From positions 13,757,149 through 13,821,148 of the forward strand of contig NC_045146.1 of NCBI RefSeq assembly GCF_008831285.2: a stretch of 64,000 nucleotides of DNA, given 5' to 3'. The notes under the pieces were generated by a model, which searched no databases, was not told the DNA's origin, and saw only the letters and a list, made by a program, of their open reading frames with translations. Every line of letters begins with the position of its first letter. Positions within the stretch are counted from its first letter, which is position 1. Positions 51,501-60,990 of the stretch are shown in pieces. The position numbers and the translations under genes were made by a program. The DNA is from Nymphaea colorata (Eukaryota; Streptophyta; Magnoliopsida; Nymphaeales; Nymphaeaceae).

Positions 51501-52760
51501 TTAGATGTTGGAATTGAGCATTGAAAACAAGGGTTTGAACAGAGGTCTAATCTGTTCGGTTTTCGATGTTGGGTTTCAATTTTACATCCAAAGTGTTGAT
51601 TGAATGTGGTATTTGGATGTACGGTTCGACTTTCTCATCCCGGCTCTAGATCAGAGGTCTCATCTGAACCGGTTTAGATGTTGGAATTGGGCATTGAAAA
51701 CAAGGATTTGAACAGAGGTCTAATCTGTTCGGTTTTCGATGTTGGGTTTCAATTTTACATCCAAAGAGTTGATTGAATGTGGTATTTGGATGTACGATTC
51801 GACTTTCTCATCCCGGCTCTAGATCAGAGGTCTAATCTGATCCGGTTTAGATGTTGGAATTGGGCATTGAAAACAAGGGTTTGAACAGAGGTCTAATCTG
51901 TTCGGTTTTCGATGTTGGGTTTCAATTTTACATCCAAAGTGTTGAATGAATGTGGTATTTGGATGTACGATTCGACTTTCTCATCCCGGCTCTAGAACAG
52001 AGGTCTCATCTGAACCGGTTTAGATGTTGGAATTGGGCATTGAAAACAAGCGTTTGAACAGAGGTTTAATCTGTTCGGTTTTCGATGTTGGGTTTCAATT
52101 TTACATCCAAAGAGTTGATTGAATGTGGTATTTGGATGTACGATTCGACTTTCTCATCCCGGCTCTAGATCAGAGGTCTCATCTGATCCGGTTTAGATGT
52201 TGGAATTGGGCATTGAAAACAAGGGTTTGAACAGAGGTCTAATCTGTTCGGTTTTCGTTGTTGTGTTTCAATTTTACATCCAAAGTGTTGATTGAATATG
52301 GTATTTGGATGTACGGTTCGACTTTCTCATCCCGGCTCTAGATCAGAGGTCTCATCTGAACCGGTTTAGATGTTGGAATTGGGCATTGAAAACAAGGGTT
52401 TGAACAGAGGTCTAATCTGTTCGGTTTTCGATGTTGGGTTTCAATTTTACATCCAAAGAGTTGATTGAATGTGGTATTTGGATGTACGATTCGACTTTCT
52501 CATCCCGGCTCTAGATCAGAGGTCTAATCTGATCCGGTTTAGATGTTGGAATTGGGCATTGAAAACAAGGGTTTGAACAGAGGTCTAATCTGTTCGGTTT
52601 TCGATGTTGGGTTTCAATTTTACATCCAAAGTGTTGAATGAATGTGGTATTTGGATGTACGATTCGACTTTCTCATCCCGGCTCTAGATCAGAGGTCTCA
52701 TCTGAACCGGTTTAGATGTTGGAATTGGGCATTGAAAACAAGGGTTTGAACAGAGGTCTA
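33585..52760. repeat. 173-bp satellite array, about 110 monomers
   Basis: The monomer period is 173 bp, measured between identical landmarks (for example CATCTGATCC at 36301 and 36474). From about 36 kb onward neighbouring monomers are nearly identical; from 33.6 to 36 kb they are strongly diverged, with truncated and rearranged units. Each monomer has two related sub-units 61 bp apart, each starting with a 7-7-7 dyad around GGTCTCA or GGTCTAA and followed by CGGTTT..GATGTTGG. Common variants include GTGTTGATTG versus GAGTTGATTG, and ATTCGACTTTCTC versus ATTTGACTCTCGC. Blocks of several monomers recur as higher-order units. The period is nucleosome-sized, as in many plant centromeric or heterochromatic satellites. 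It holds no open frame of 60 codons. Confidence 0.97.
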
Positions 52761-52974
52761 ACAGAAAAACTAACTCTTTCTTACTACGCCCAAAGGAAGA
52801 GGAAGGGCCATTGGAGTTGGGGTGGCCTTCCCGTCACCATCTTCATCCTCTTCCAGAGAGGGCCCCCCCGCAAGGCACAAAGAAGAAAAGAGAGCAAACT
52901 ACGCAACCTAGTCTTCATAAGCTTCTTCCATAGGGGATTACCATGGATACCAGAGTAATCACAAGCCATATGCC
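52761..52974. other. junction between satellite and NHL pseudogene
   Basis: The satellite stops mid-monomer (after GAGGTCTAA) and unique sequence begins. This is probably the leader or 5' flank of the NHL/LEA-2 pseudogene. No target duplication or transposon end is seen at the join. Confidence 0.5.
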
Positions 52975-53349
52975 ATGGACGTTAAAGCTTCCTCCGCGAT
53001 GCCAAACCATGCTCCAAGGTACGTCCTCCTCTCCGAGAACAGCTTCGACCCATCATCCATGAGGCCACCGCCTCATAGACGCAACGTGCGAAGGTATCCT
53101 CACAAGAAGGGTACTAGTTGCTGTTGTACGTGCTACTGCTGCTGCTGCTGTTTCTTTTTCTTGCTCCTCGTTGCTGTGGTGGGTAGCATGGCCTACATTT
53201 CCTATCGCTACCAACCACAGATTCCCTCCTACCGGGTGAAAAATTTTCACGTCTCAAAGTTCAACGTCGATTATGAGTTGACGGTTTTCTCTGAATTCTC
53301 CGTCTAAATCGAAGCAGAGAATCCAAATACCAAGATCGGCTTCCATTAA
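52975..53349 (+). pseudogene. NHL (NDR1/HIN1-like) LEA-2 protein, truncated
   Basis: Family members are small single-pass membrane proteins with a LEA-2 domain outside the membrane, many linked to defence. The first 110 codons read MDVKASSAMPNHAPRYVLLS, then a basic stretch (HRRNVRRYPHKKG), a Cys run (CCCTCYCCCCC), a hydrophobic helix (FFFLLLVAVVGSMAYISY) and the start of the LEA-2 domain (YQPQIPSYRVKNFHVSKFNV). A TAA at 53305-53307 interrupts FSEFSV; the same frame continues after it with IEAENPNTKIGF, the conserved NPN-KIG motif, and stops for good at 53347-53349. About half of the LEA-2 domain is missing. It could still be translated as a 110-residue membrane stub. Confidence 0.75.
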
Positions 53350-53384
53350 TGAACATATATCTTTGTCCAAAGATAAAGATACCA

Positions 53385-53460
53385 ATTTCCCCATACAGAC
53401 ATATATCAAATGTAAAATCTTCATTTCCCCATACAGACATATATCAAATGTGAAATCTTC
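53385..53460. repeat. 38-bp direct duplication
   Basis: ATTTCCCCATACAGACATAT and following bases occur at 53385 and again at 53423, nearly identical, just right of the NHL pseudogene. Confidence 0.85.
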
Positions 53461-53587
53461 AATACAAACTGTTCTGATAGGGATATCAAAGTTAACTTTC
53501 TACCAATTGCATGTCTTAATCTTTGACAAAACAATCTTTCTAGCAACACTGAACAAAGATGTAAAATAAACAGTTGACATGAGCTCC

Positions 53588-53612
53588 GTGTGTGTGTGTG
53601 TGTGTGTGTGTA
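53588..53612. repeat. (TG)n microsatellite
   Basis: About 12 TG units. On the minus strand it follows directly after the decayed end of the GCP4-like exon at 53640-53731. Confidence 0.9.
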
Positions 53613-53639
53613 CATAATTATGTTGTTAACATCCCCCAC

Positions 53640-54127
53640 ATGCCAACGATGGCCAGCTGCTATCATGCGAATGGAGTCAACAACATGTTTGAATGACGTC
53701 TTATCAAGCTCGAGAAACTCATGCAAGATATCTAAAATCAGAAAAATTTTGTTGCAAAATAATACAGGCAAGAAAAGCAACTAATTGCAAACTGTAAATT
53801 TTTTCATATGTCTATCATAAAGCCTAATTCACACATAAAATTCACAATATATTAAGGAGAACATGTTGCATTCAAACAATACTAACATGTCAAGGAAAAC
53901 CAAGATGGATGGCGGGTACCTTAAATTCTTGAAGCATATCAAAGTTTTATCCGCTTCAGATTGAGGGAGAAATTCTTCTCCAACATATTAATGTCAATAC
54001 AAGGGTCCTCTTGATGAAAGCATCCAAACATCCCTGATATCTGTTGGATCCTTAGAACCCTTATTGCCTCCCTAGAGAAAAGCATTGATTCAGCAACCCG
54101 CATATGGATATTTTCTGGTCGCACAAC
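53640..54127 (-). pseudogene. two exons resembling GCP4, frameshifted
   Basis: Exon A (54127-53920) has a GTGCAG acceptor and a TTTAAG|GTACC donor. Its first frame reads ENIHMRVAESMLFSREAIRV, like the GCP4 block IHMRVAESILF-GKAIRVLR. After a frameshift the +1 frame continues EEFLPQSEADKTLICFKNL, like LLPQSEADKIE-ML. Exon B (53731 to about 53640) reads LELDKTSFKHVVDSIRMIAA then GHRW, like HKRSFE-VDS-RAIAASHLW. Joining A to B needs a second frame change, and the donor after B is poor. The order and strand match the exons at 24039-24125 and 22235-22306, so these four pieces look like one GCP4 locus split by the 24.95-53.35 kb block. Assignment is from recalled family motifs. Confidence 0.6.
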
Positions 54128-54831
54128 CTGCACTGTGAAGCATGGTACATACTTGCTTAAGACATGGCATATATAACAAGTTGACGCACCCGAACAAACA
54201 AAATAGCTATAATTTTATAACATTTCCATTTGCAAAAGGTAGGCAAGCTGAACAGTATTCAAGAAGTAAATAACCCCTAATGTATGTGTCAAATAGGTAT
54301 AAGGTACAACAGAAAAATATTACAAAAATATGTGTGTTTGAACGAGAAAGCAAATCCGGTTCAATGTTATAGTCCATCTGAAGAAAAAGTTTGTTCTCTT
54401 GTATCTAGGCCAAAACTGAAACAATCACTGTTAAAGGTTGGCTGCTTTGAGAAGGAAAAAACAGACACGAACAGAACTTCAAAGACATGACAAAGTAGAG
54501 AGAGAGACAGAAAAAAAAAATTCGCCCAAAACAGAAAACTGGATCACATTATACAAAAAGCATCTCAAACTCTCAATAACTGAAGCATCTTAAAGAAACC
54601 TTAAAATCAAAACAAGCAGAAAAAAAACTGAAATGACAAGCTGGAAAGAATACTTCCTTTTTCTGCACCAAGTAATTTTTTCCCTTCGCCTGCAGAAACA
54701 CAAAGAAAAAAACTAGATACTAAAATTTAACCTACATAACCTAGCAAAAAAAATCAGCAGCTAAATAAACATACATAAAAGTAAAATAAATAAATAAACC
54801 AGAAGGACAAAGGATAAGGTGAAGAAATTAC
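54128..54831. other. AT-rich region, no gene recognised
   Basis: Upstream GCP4 exons (N-terminal half) would be expected here or further right on the minus strand; I do not recognise any. A CTGCAG acceptor-like site near 54690 on the minus strand could start a second exon of the unknown gene at 54832-54950. Confidence 0.35.
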
Positions 54832-54950
54832 CGGTAGAAGTAAACTGACTTCTGGGCGACGAGCACCGCCTTTACAGCGACAGCTTCCACCAAGGAAGAG
54901 GCATTTGTGAGAGCAACAGCCTCCGAAGAGGAGAAATCCGCGACCTCCAT
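54832..54950 (-). CDS. possible first coding exon of an unknown minus-strand gene
   Basis: An ATG on the minus strand at 54950 opens a 39-codon stretch, MEVADFSSSEAVALTNASSL then VEAVAVKAVLVAQKSVYFY, ending at a CCG|GTAATT donor. GC content is raised and codon use is regular, unlike the flanks. Upstream (55.0-55.9 kb) is GC-rich sequence that looks like 5' exons. I do not recognise the peptide and could not follow it convincingly into further exons. Confidence 0.3.
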
Positions 54951-55100
54951 TCCCCAAAAAAAATCCCGCAAAATAACGGAAGGGAACCGAGAATCCTAAC
55001 TATTCGAAAAAAAAAAAGGCCCAAATCATTCCCACAACATAGGATACAAAAAGAAAAACATGGGAGAACTCACAAAGAAAACGAAAAGGAAACTCAAGCC

Positions 55101-55743
55101 AGGGCTCTCAGAAAAAAATCTCTCAAGGAAAAAACAGAGGAAACAGAAAAATATCAAAGGAGGAGGAAAAAGAGGGCGCGCACCTTACAGAGACAAATTA
55201 GGGCCTGAAAGACGAGAACCGAGGCTTAGGAAGCGGCCGCGCAGGTGCACTAGCTTCGCACCGGCGAAAGCACCAGCTGAGGAGGTGCAGGCGAGTGAAA
55301 GGAGAAGGGAGGAAGCGGAGGAGCAGGTGGATCAGTAGGGGAGCCCTGCTCAGGCTCAAGATCGAAACCCGTGGGGAATTAGTAGATGATCGAGACCCTA
55401 CCGGGAAAAGGATCCGGCGGCGGTCGACGAACCCCAGGCCCAGTCGGCTAGAGACCCGCGATTCCGACGGATTGGAGCCGGACTTCCTGCTGCTGGAGGG
55501 TGATTTCGGGTGACTGAAACCTGAATGCTTCGCCTTCCTCTTCGAAGCTTCGATCCCGGAAAACGCCAGACAGAGAGTGAAACAGAGGGAGGGAGAGATG
55601 ACTCGCCCACAAAAAAGACAAGACGAGACTCTCGGAAAAAAAAAATCTCGCAAGGAAGAGAGGAAACAGAAGGAGGAGGAAAAAGAGGGCGCGCACCTTA
55701 CAGAGAGAGACTAGAGCTTCCGAGACGAGAACCGAAGCTTATG
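55101..55743 (-). repeat. duplicated 5'-exon-like unit (two direct copies)
   Basis: Segments 55101-55230 and 55625-55743 are similar over about 120 bp. They share GAGGAGGAAAAAGAGGGCGC, then CACCTTACAGAGA, and end GACGAGAACCGA-GCTTA. On the minus strand each carries CTCTGTAAGGTGCGCGCCC, which contains a GTAAGG donor-like site, so they resemble two alternative non-coding first exons with promoters. The 395 bp between them are GC-rich with open frames on both strands that show no known domain. Confidence 0.45.
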
Positions 55744-57221
55744 AATGAAAAAAGGCGGGAAAGAAGGACGGATCGATCTTGGTTTCCAATAACTATCGAC
55801 CAATCTTGGAAACAAAAACAAAAACAGAAAAGGGAGAGTGGCCTTCCATATCTGGCAGGTAAGGTCGAAGGTGTATTCAGGACCGAGCGCCGGGCACGCC
55901 CTAAGAAATGAGCCGTAGTGGCCACCGAAGCAGATGAGTTGTCTTAAAAGACGTTTGATCAACTTTTCAATTACCGAATTCAATTAATGGAGTTTGGATT
56001 TGAATAACTTGGAACTTAATTCGGATTTGATAGGTGTATAATTTGACATTTACCAGTAATCCACTTGGATTCTTTTCTGGTCTCAATATCCTAGTTGGGA
56101 TATCAGACTCAAATTTTGGATCTGGTTATTATTAAAAGAGATCTTAACACAAAGTGAAAAAGAGATATTAAAAGAGTTTCCTACAAGTCAAAGTTATATA
56201 TGATTGAGTTACTAACACAGATAAATATATACAAAAACCAAGATTTTGGCAATGCCCCGGTAGTACAATCTATAAAACTTTATTGTCTGAATCTTCCTTA
56301 AATAAGGTGAGGGGAAATTTATTCCCACCATCCAAATGAAAGCATAATCCCTCATCCTCAAGGTCATAACTACTTTTTGGTGTATCGGGGTTTCGGATCT
56401 CTCTTTAAATACTCGCTAGTACCACTAGTACTTGACTCTAAGGTGTAATTTGCCTATATATATATATATATAAACATGTGAAATTTTCAGTTATTCATAT
56501 TTTAAATTTGTGAAATTTTCAGTTATTCATATTTTAAACTTTTTAAGTTCAAGAGTAACGATTATGTTGTGGAAAAGAAATGAAATTCACGTCATGTTAT
56601 TGTTTTAAAAGGACGGGTAAAAGGAATCCCTTGTTTAGCAATTTTTTCTAGTCGAGTTTCACAATGTGAGGCTTGGTTTCGAATTGAAAGCTAAACGGTG
56701 GATTGCAAAAGAAACGTTTTCAATAGATCTTTGGGGTGACCATCCTGCTTCTTCTAGTGGGCCATTGTCCAGTTTCAAAAAATCTATCCGAGTCGATTGA
56801 TATGAATTGGATGGATCGAAAACCGATTCGATTGAATGGTAGTAAACCGATTCGAGACAGTGATCAGTATGAAGGTGTCAGGTATATATATATATATATA
56901 TATTTTACACCAAAATCTTTAAAACTTTGAAGTATGAATATAAACCGATTCGATTTCAGTCTGAATGCAACAAGTTTTCCCAATTCACAAACAAACGATT
57001 CAGCTCTAATTCCCTGAACTGGTATACCATGATCGCTTCCACTGAAAATCGGATTTTTATAACTCTGCCACGCGCGATCATTGGCACGGTCCTGATCCGA
57101 ACGTCATTTTATCCACATTCAAATCCAGCCAGAGCCACCCAATCAAAATCTGCATACTCCATGAGGGCCACTCCCCATCAAAAGGCGTCTCCCCTGCTTC
57201 CGCGTAGCCTTCCCGACCACC
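55744..57221. other. intergenic region upstream of TLP18.3
   Basis: AT-rich apart from the first 150 bp. Holds (TA)n runs near 56455-56473 and 56883-56903, and a 32-bp tandem duplication (56477-56508 and 56509-56540). Words such as ACCGATTCGA near 56820-56960 resemble those of the MITE at 19249 but no termini are visible. Confidence 0.45.
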
Positions 57222-60200
57222 ATGGAGACGACCACCATCTTCTCTCCTTCTCCCCTCTTCAACCCCAAGCCCCTCTTCTCCAAGCCACTCTACCCATCTT
57301 CATTGGCGCCTAAAAGAACTCCCCATTTCTCCCCATGTAAAGCCACCCTCACCTCTAATGGGAAGCAGCTTCTTCCCACACTACAGTTGCCGCAACTGAA
57401 CCCCAAATCTTGGTTCTCAAATCTCAACCATGGCCTGGCTGCATTTGCACTCTCGATGGCCATCAGCTTCTGCCCTGGGTTGCCTTCTGACACTGCACTA
57501 GCATCAGAATTCGACGTCATCAATGGCGGCCCACCCACCGAATCCTATGTGGTTGACGATGCCGGAGTGCTGAGCAGAGTCACCAAGTCTGATCTGAAGC
57601 GCCTTCTCTCTGATCTGGAGTCCAGGAAGAACTTCCGCATCAATTTCATCACTGTCCGGAAACTCACGGTGAGTGTCTTTGAATGGAAGAATGCCGCTTT
57701 CTGTGATGTTGGTAGTCCTTGTTACATTGATTTGTGATGGTACAGAACATAGTTCTGCATTTTTTAAGTTTGACTTCCGGTAATTAAGGAATACATTATG
57801 AGTGAAAAAAATGCCGCTTTTCGTGATGCTGGTAGACCTTGTTTTTGACTTGTTCTATCGATCCGTTGATGATACAAATCATGATTCTGCATTCATTTAG
57901 TTTGATTCCATATCTTTTTGATATCAGATGATTAGAGCAACACGGTGTGAAAAGAATAATGAAGGGATCGAATGAAAGGGGAAAAAGGAGACAAGATATG
58001 GAGAGAAGACAGACATATATAGTTCGGTCCAAGGGGCTTACATGCACCTGAAAAAATCGCTCTCCCCTTTCTTTATCATTTCACACATAATCTATACATG
58101 TTTAGGACCTTGATATTAGGGAATATATCTAAAATAGGATAATCAAGCTTAAATACAGGTCAAAAAATGAAAATTTTAATTGGTTTTCCCCCTGTATTGA
58201 CGCTTAAACACGGTGCTCAATTATTTGTTGTTTTGGACTTCATAAGAAGGATGCGGCGTTGTTTCAATGCTTAAAGACACCATGAAGTTTTCCTTTGAGG
58301 AGATAATGTTAAGTACGCATTTGACCAGATTCAGACTCGATGAAAATATTTGTTTGCAGAGCAAAGCTGATGCCTTCGAGTATGCCGACCAAGTTCTTGA
58401 AAAATGGTATCCAACCATCGAGGAAGGCAACAATAAAGGGCTTGTTGTTCTTGTTACATCTCAAAAGGAGGGGGCCGTCACTGGTGGCCCCAAGTTTATT
58501 GAAGCAGTGGGGGAAAGTATTCTGGATGCTACTGTGTCCGAAAATCTGCCTGGTAAGTCCTCAGTGGTACATGTACTGCATAGTATGAAATTCAGAAATT
58601 GCATAGTATGAAAGTGACGATCTCATGCCATGCACTCAAACTCCACCTTACATATGCTCCGGTTCCTTTTTCTTTTTTGTTGGGTAGGTGGTTGGTTCTG
58701 ACTCAATGGTCCGTTACCTTTATATTAGCATCCATAATTGATGCAAATGATGTGCTCTTTTCTTCGTTTTTCTTTTTCAACTTTTTAATCTCTCTGCGAG
58801 AATTAAGCGTTAAGGTGGGGCTTGCTGTTACATAGTAACAAGTTCCATAATCAGGGCTTCTCAGCAGGGAGAGATCTCATGACAAACTCAAGCGAGGTGG
58901 TATAAATGGTAAAATTTCAATTCAAATTTCAAATTTAAAAAACATATACAACACATTGAACATAAGAAAAAATATGGACTATATTTAACAGTATCTGCTT
59001 AAATCACATGAGTCGCATGAAACTATCGTGATAAAAATCGTGGTACTTCCAAAATAGGCTATATTCTGAAAATGCTGCATTTCCTGTGGATAACGTCAGC
59101 TATTGAGGAATCTCACTGCTGTATGGTTATAGTCTTAAAAAGGAATACATGGGAAATGAGAAAGGAGAAGGGCAAGATGTAATTGAGGAAAGGGCCATGT
59201 TCCTTCTTCTGGTAATATGGTTGAAAAAGTAATAGAATTTTGTCGAAATAGGTTGGGCCTGGGCCTGGGCCTGGTTTCCTTCATAGACCTTGATCTCCTC
59301 CTCCTGCAAGTGTGACTCCCAGACATGGAGTTCTTCATATTCCAAAAGTCTTACCTTTCTTGTAGTGAGTCTAACAGAAGGTATCAGAATCATTCTGGTC
59401 TATTTATGCGGAGACTGTGTGATGCAATTAGCACCATTCTTCAAAACATTTGATACGTATGTGTAACTATATTGTGTATACTTTAATCCAATTGGTTTTA
59501 GTTATCCAGCTCCCATACTAGTTTGCTTTTAAAAGCTATGCTTCACGCCAGTGGCTCCATCCTGTCATTATGTTTATGTTATTAACATGGTTGAGATGTA
59601 AACCGACTGATGTAAATTCTCTTTCTTTCAGTGTAGGCACGTTACAGTAATAGTACAACATTGGTGATAGGGATGCACACATATAGAACTCATGTGTGGA
59701 CATACATTAATAATTATTCGATCTCATACTAACAATCACTTGGATCTCACGACTCATCTAAGCTGGGTAGTTAAGTATCCATATTGTACTTACTGTAGTT
59801 TCTGCATATGCTGGAAGTGGCTTGTCAGAAATCTGATTGGAGGATTCCCCAAGCATTTTATCAACAGAAAACTTACGCAAATTGAGCTCAGAGGACTGTT
59901 GAAAATGGAAAGTTTAACAACCTTCTTCCCCTAAAAAATGAACACTATCAGTTGTGATCTTGGTTGCGGAAAGTTAATGCACTTTAATTTCTAATGAAAA
60001 ACACTCTGGTGACTAAAATCCCTGAGATGATTTTGACTAGTTTTAGTTAAGCTGGTTTTAGATGAGGCTGGACTTGAAACTTCATCCCAACACATAGCTA
60101 ATGTGTGGCTTGATGATAATCAGGATGTAACATTGCAACTACATACATATGCTGCTGTGTTCATTAAATTTCCATATCTGCATCTACACTACCAAAATAC

Positions 60201-60663
60201 AATTTTTTGATTGATAAGTTCCTAGTTTATGAGGCAATTTTTGTTAACCTTCTTCAAAGAATGTCTCTCTCTCTCTCTCTCTCTGTCTGTCTTCACACCT
60301 TCTTAGGACAATGCTTCACCAGTACTTGTACCTTTGCTGAAAACTGTATTGTTCATATCTTCATTTGGGATAACCTGTCCTGGCAGCCGATTAATTTATT
60401 CTATCATGCTTGCAGTCTTAGCTACGGAAGAGAAATATAATGAAGCTGTGTTTAGCAGTGCCAAGCGTTTAGTGGCTGCCATTGATGGATTGCCAGATAC
60501 TGGTGGCCCGAAGTTCAAAGACAACAAAAGAGAATCAAATTTTAAGACTAAAGAAGAGACCGAAGAGAAACGTGGGCAGTTCACTCTAGTGGTGGGAGGT
60601 TTGCTTGTAATTGCTTTTGTAGTTCCAATGGCTCAATATTATGCTTATGTGTCCAAGAAATAG
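57222..60663 (+). CDS. TLP18.3: thylakoid lumen 18.3 kDa protein (TPM domain), chloroplast
   Basis: Psb32/TPM-domain protein of the thylakoid lumen that helps photosystem II repair and assembly; an acid phosphatase activity is reported for the family. CDS = join(57222-57668, 58360-58552, 60416-60663), 295 residues, all GT-AG. Residues 1-85 form a two-part transit peptide: a Ser/Pro-rich stroma-targeting part, then a hydrophobic lumen-targeting part ending in ALA before SEFDVINGGPP. The TPM domain follows (ESYVVDDAGVLSRVTKSDLK, KADAFEYADQVLEKWYPTIE, NKGLVVLVTSQKEGAVTGG, EKYNEAVFSSAKRLVAAIDG). The C terminus has KRGQFTLVVGGLLVIAFVVP, a single membrane anchor. Intron 1 is 691 bp and intron 2 is 1863 bp. 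All family blocks are intact. It is convergent with the GDSL gene. Confidence 0.95.
57681..57910. repeat. diverged tandem duplication in TLP18.3 intron 1
   Basis: About 118 bp starting near 57681 (AGAATGCCGCTTTCTGTGAT) recurs diverged from about 57799 (AAATGCCGCTTTTCGTGATG); both copies later contain TTCTGCATT-TTTAGTTTGA-like sequence. The first copy overlaps the intron just after the exon 1 donor. Confidence 0.7.
60262..60284. repeat. (TC)n microsatellite in TLP18.3 intron 2
   Basis: About 11 TC units, 130 bp upstream of exon 3. Confidence 0.9.
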
Positions 60664-60990
60664 GAAGGCTTTGTGCAAAAAGAGCAAACCACTGTATAGT
60701 TTTTTTCTGTATTGCATGTGATCGATCCAATTTTTATAATTGTGACGATAAATTCAACAATCATGTCACGTGCAAAGAAAGTGGAGTTTTCCATGGGAAC
60801 ATGTTTGTGAGCCTAATTTGTATCAAGTGGAAGCATATCTAAGCAAATCAGTGCATTAGATAGAAGAAAATACCCAACTGAAAAAGAGAAACACTTCTAT
60901 GTAGCTCAATCTATTAGGAGAAAAGAAATACGTTGCCTTATGTCAATGCTAATCAAGAGCCCATATCTTGGAAAGATTGCAGTCTAACTT
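60664..60990. other. convergent 3' spacer between TLP18.3 and the GDSL gene
   Basis: 327 bp from stop to stop, AT-rich. It must hold both 3' UTRs, so overlapping transcripts are possible. Confidence 0.6.

Noticed and set aside
33585-52760. CRISPR-like regularly spaced repeats
   Set aside because: The whole 173-bp unit is repeated, with no unique spacers, and the surroundings are plant nuclear DNA. It is a satellite.
33585-52760. CENP-B-box-like motif in the monomer
   Set aside because: TTCG occurs next to GATGTTGG, but the spaced TTCG-A-CGGG pattern is not met in either strand of the consensus.
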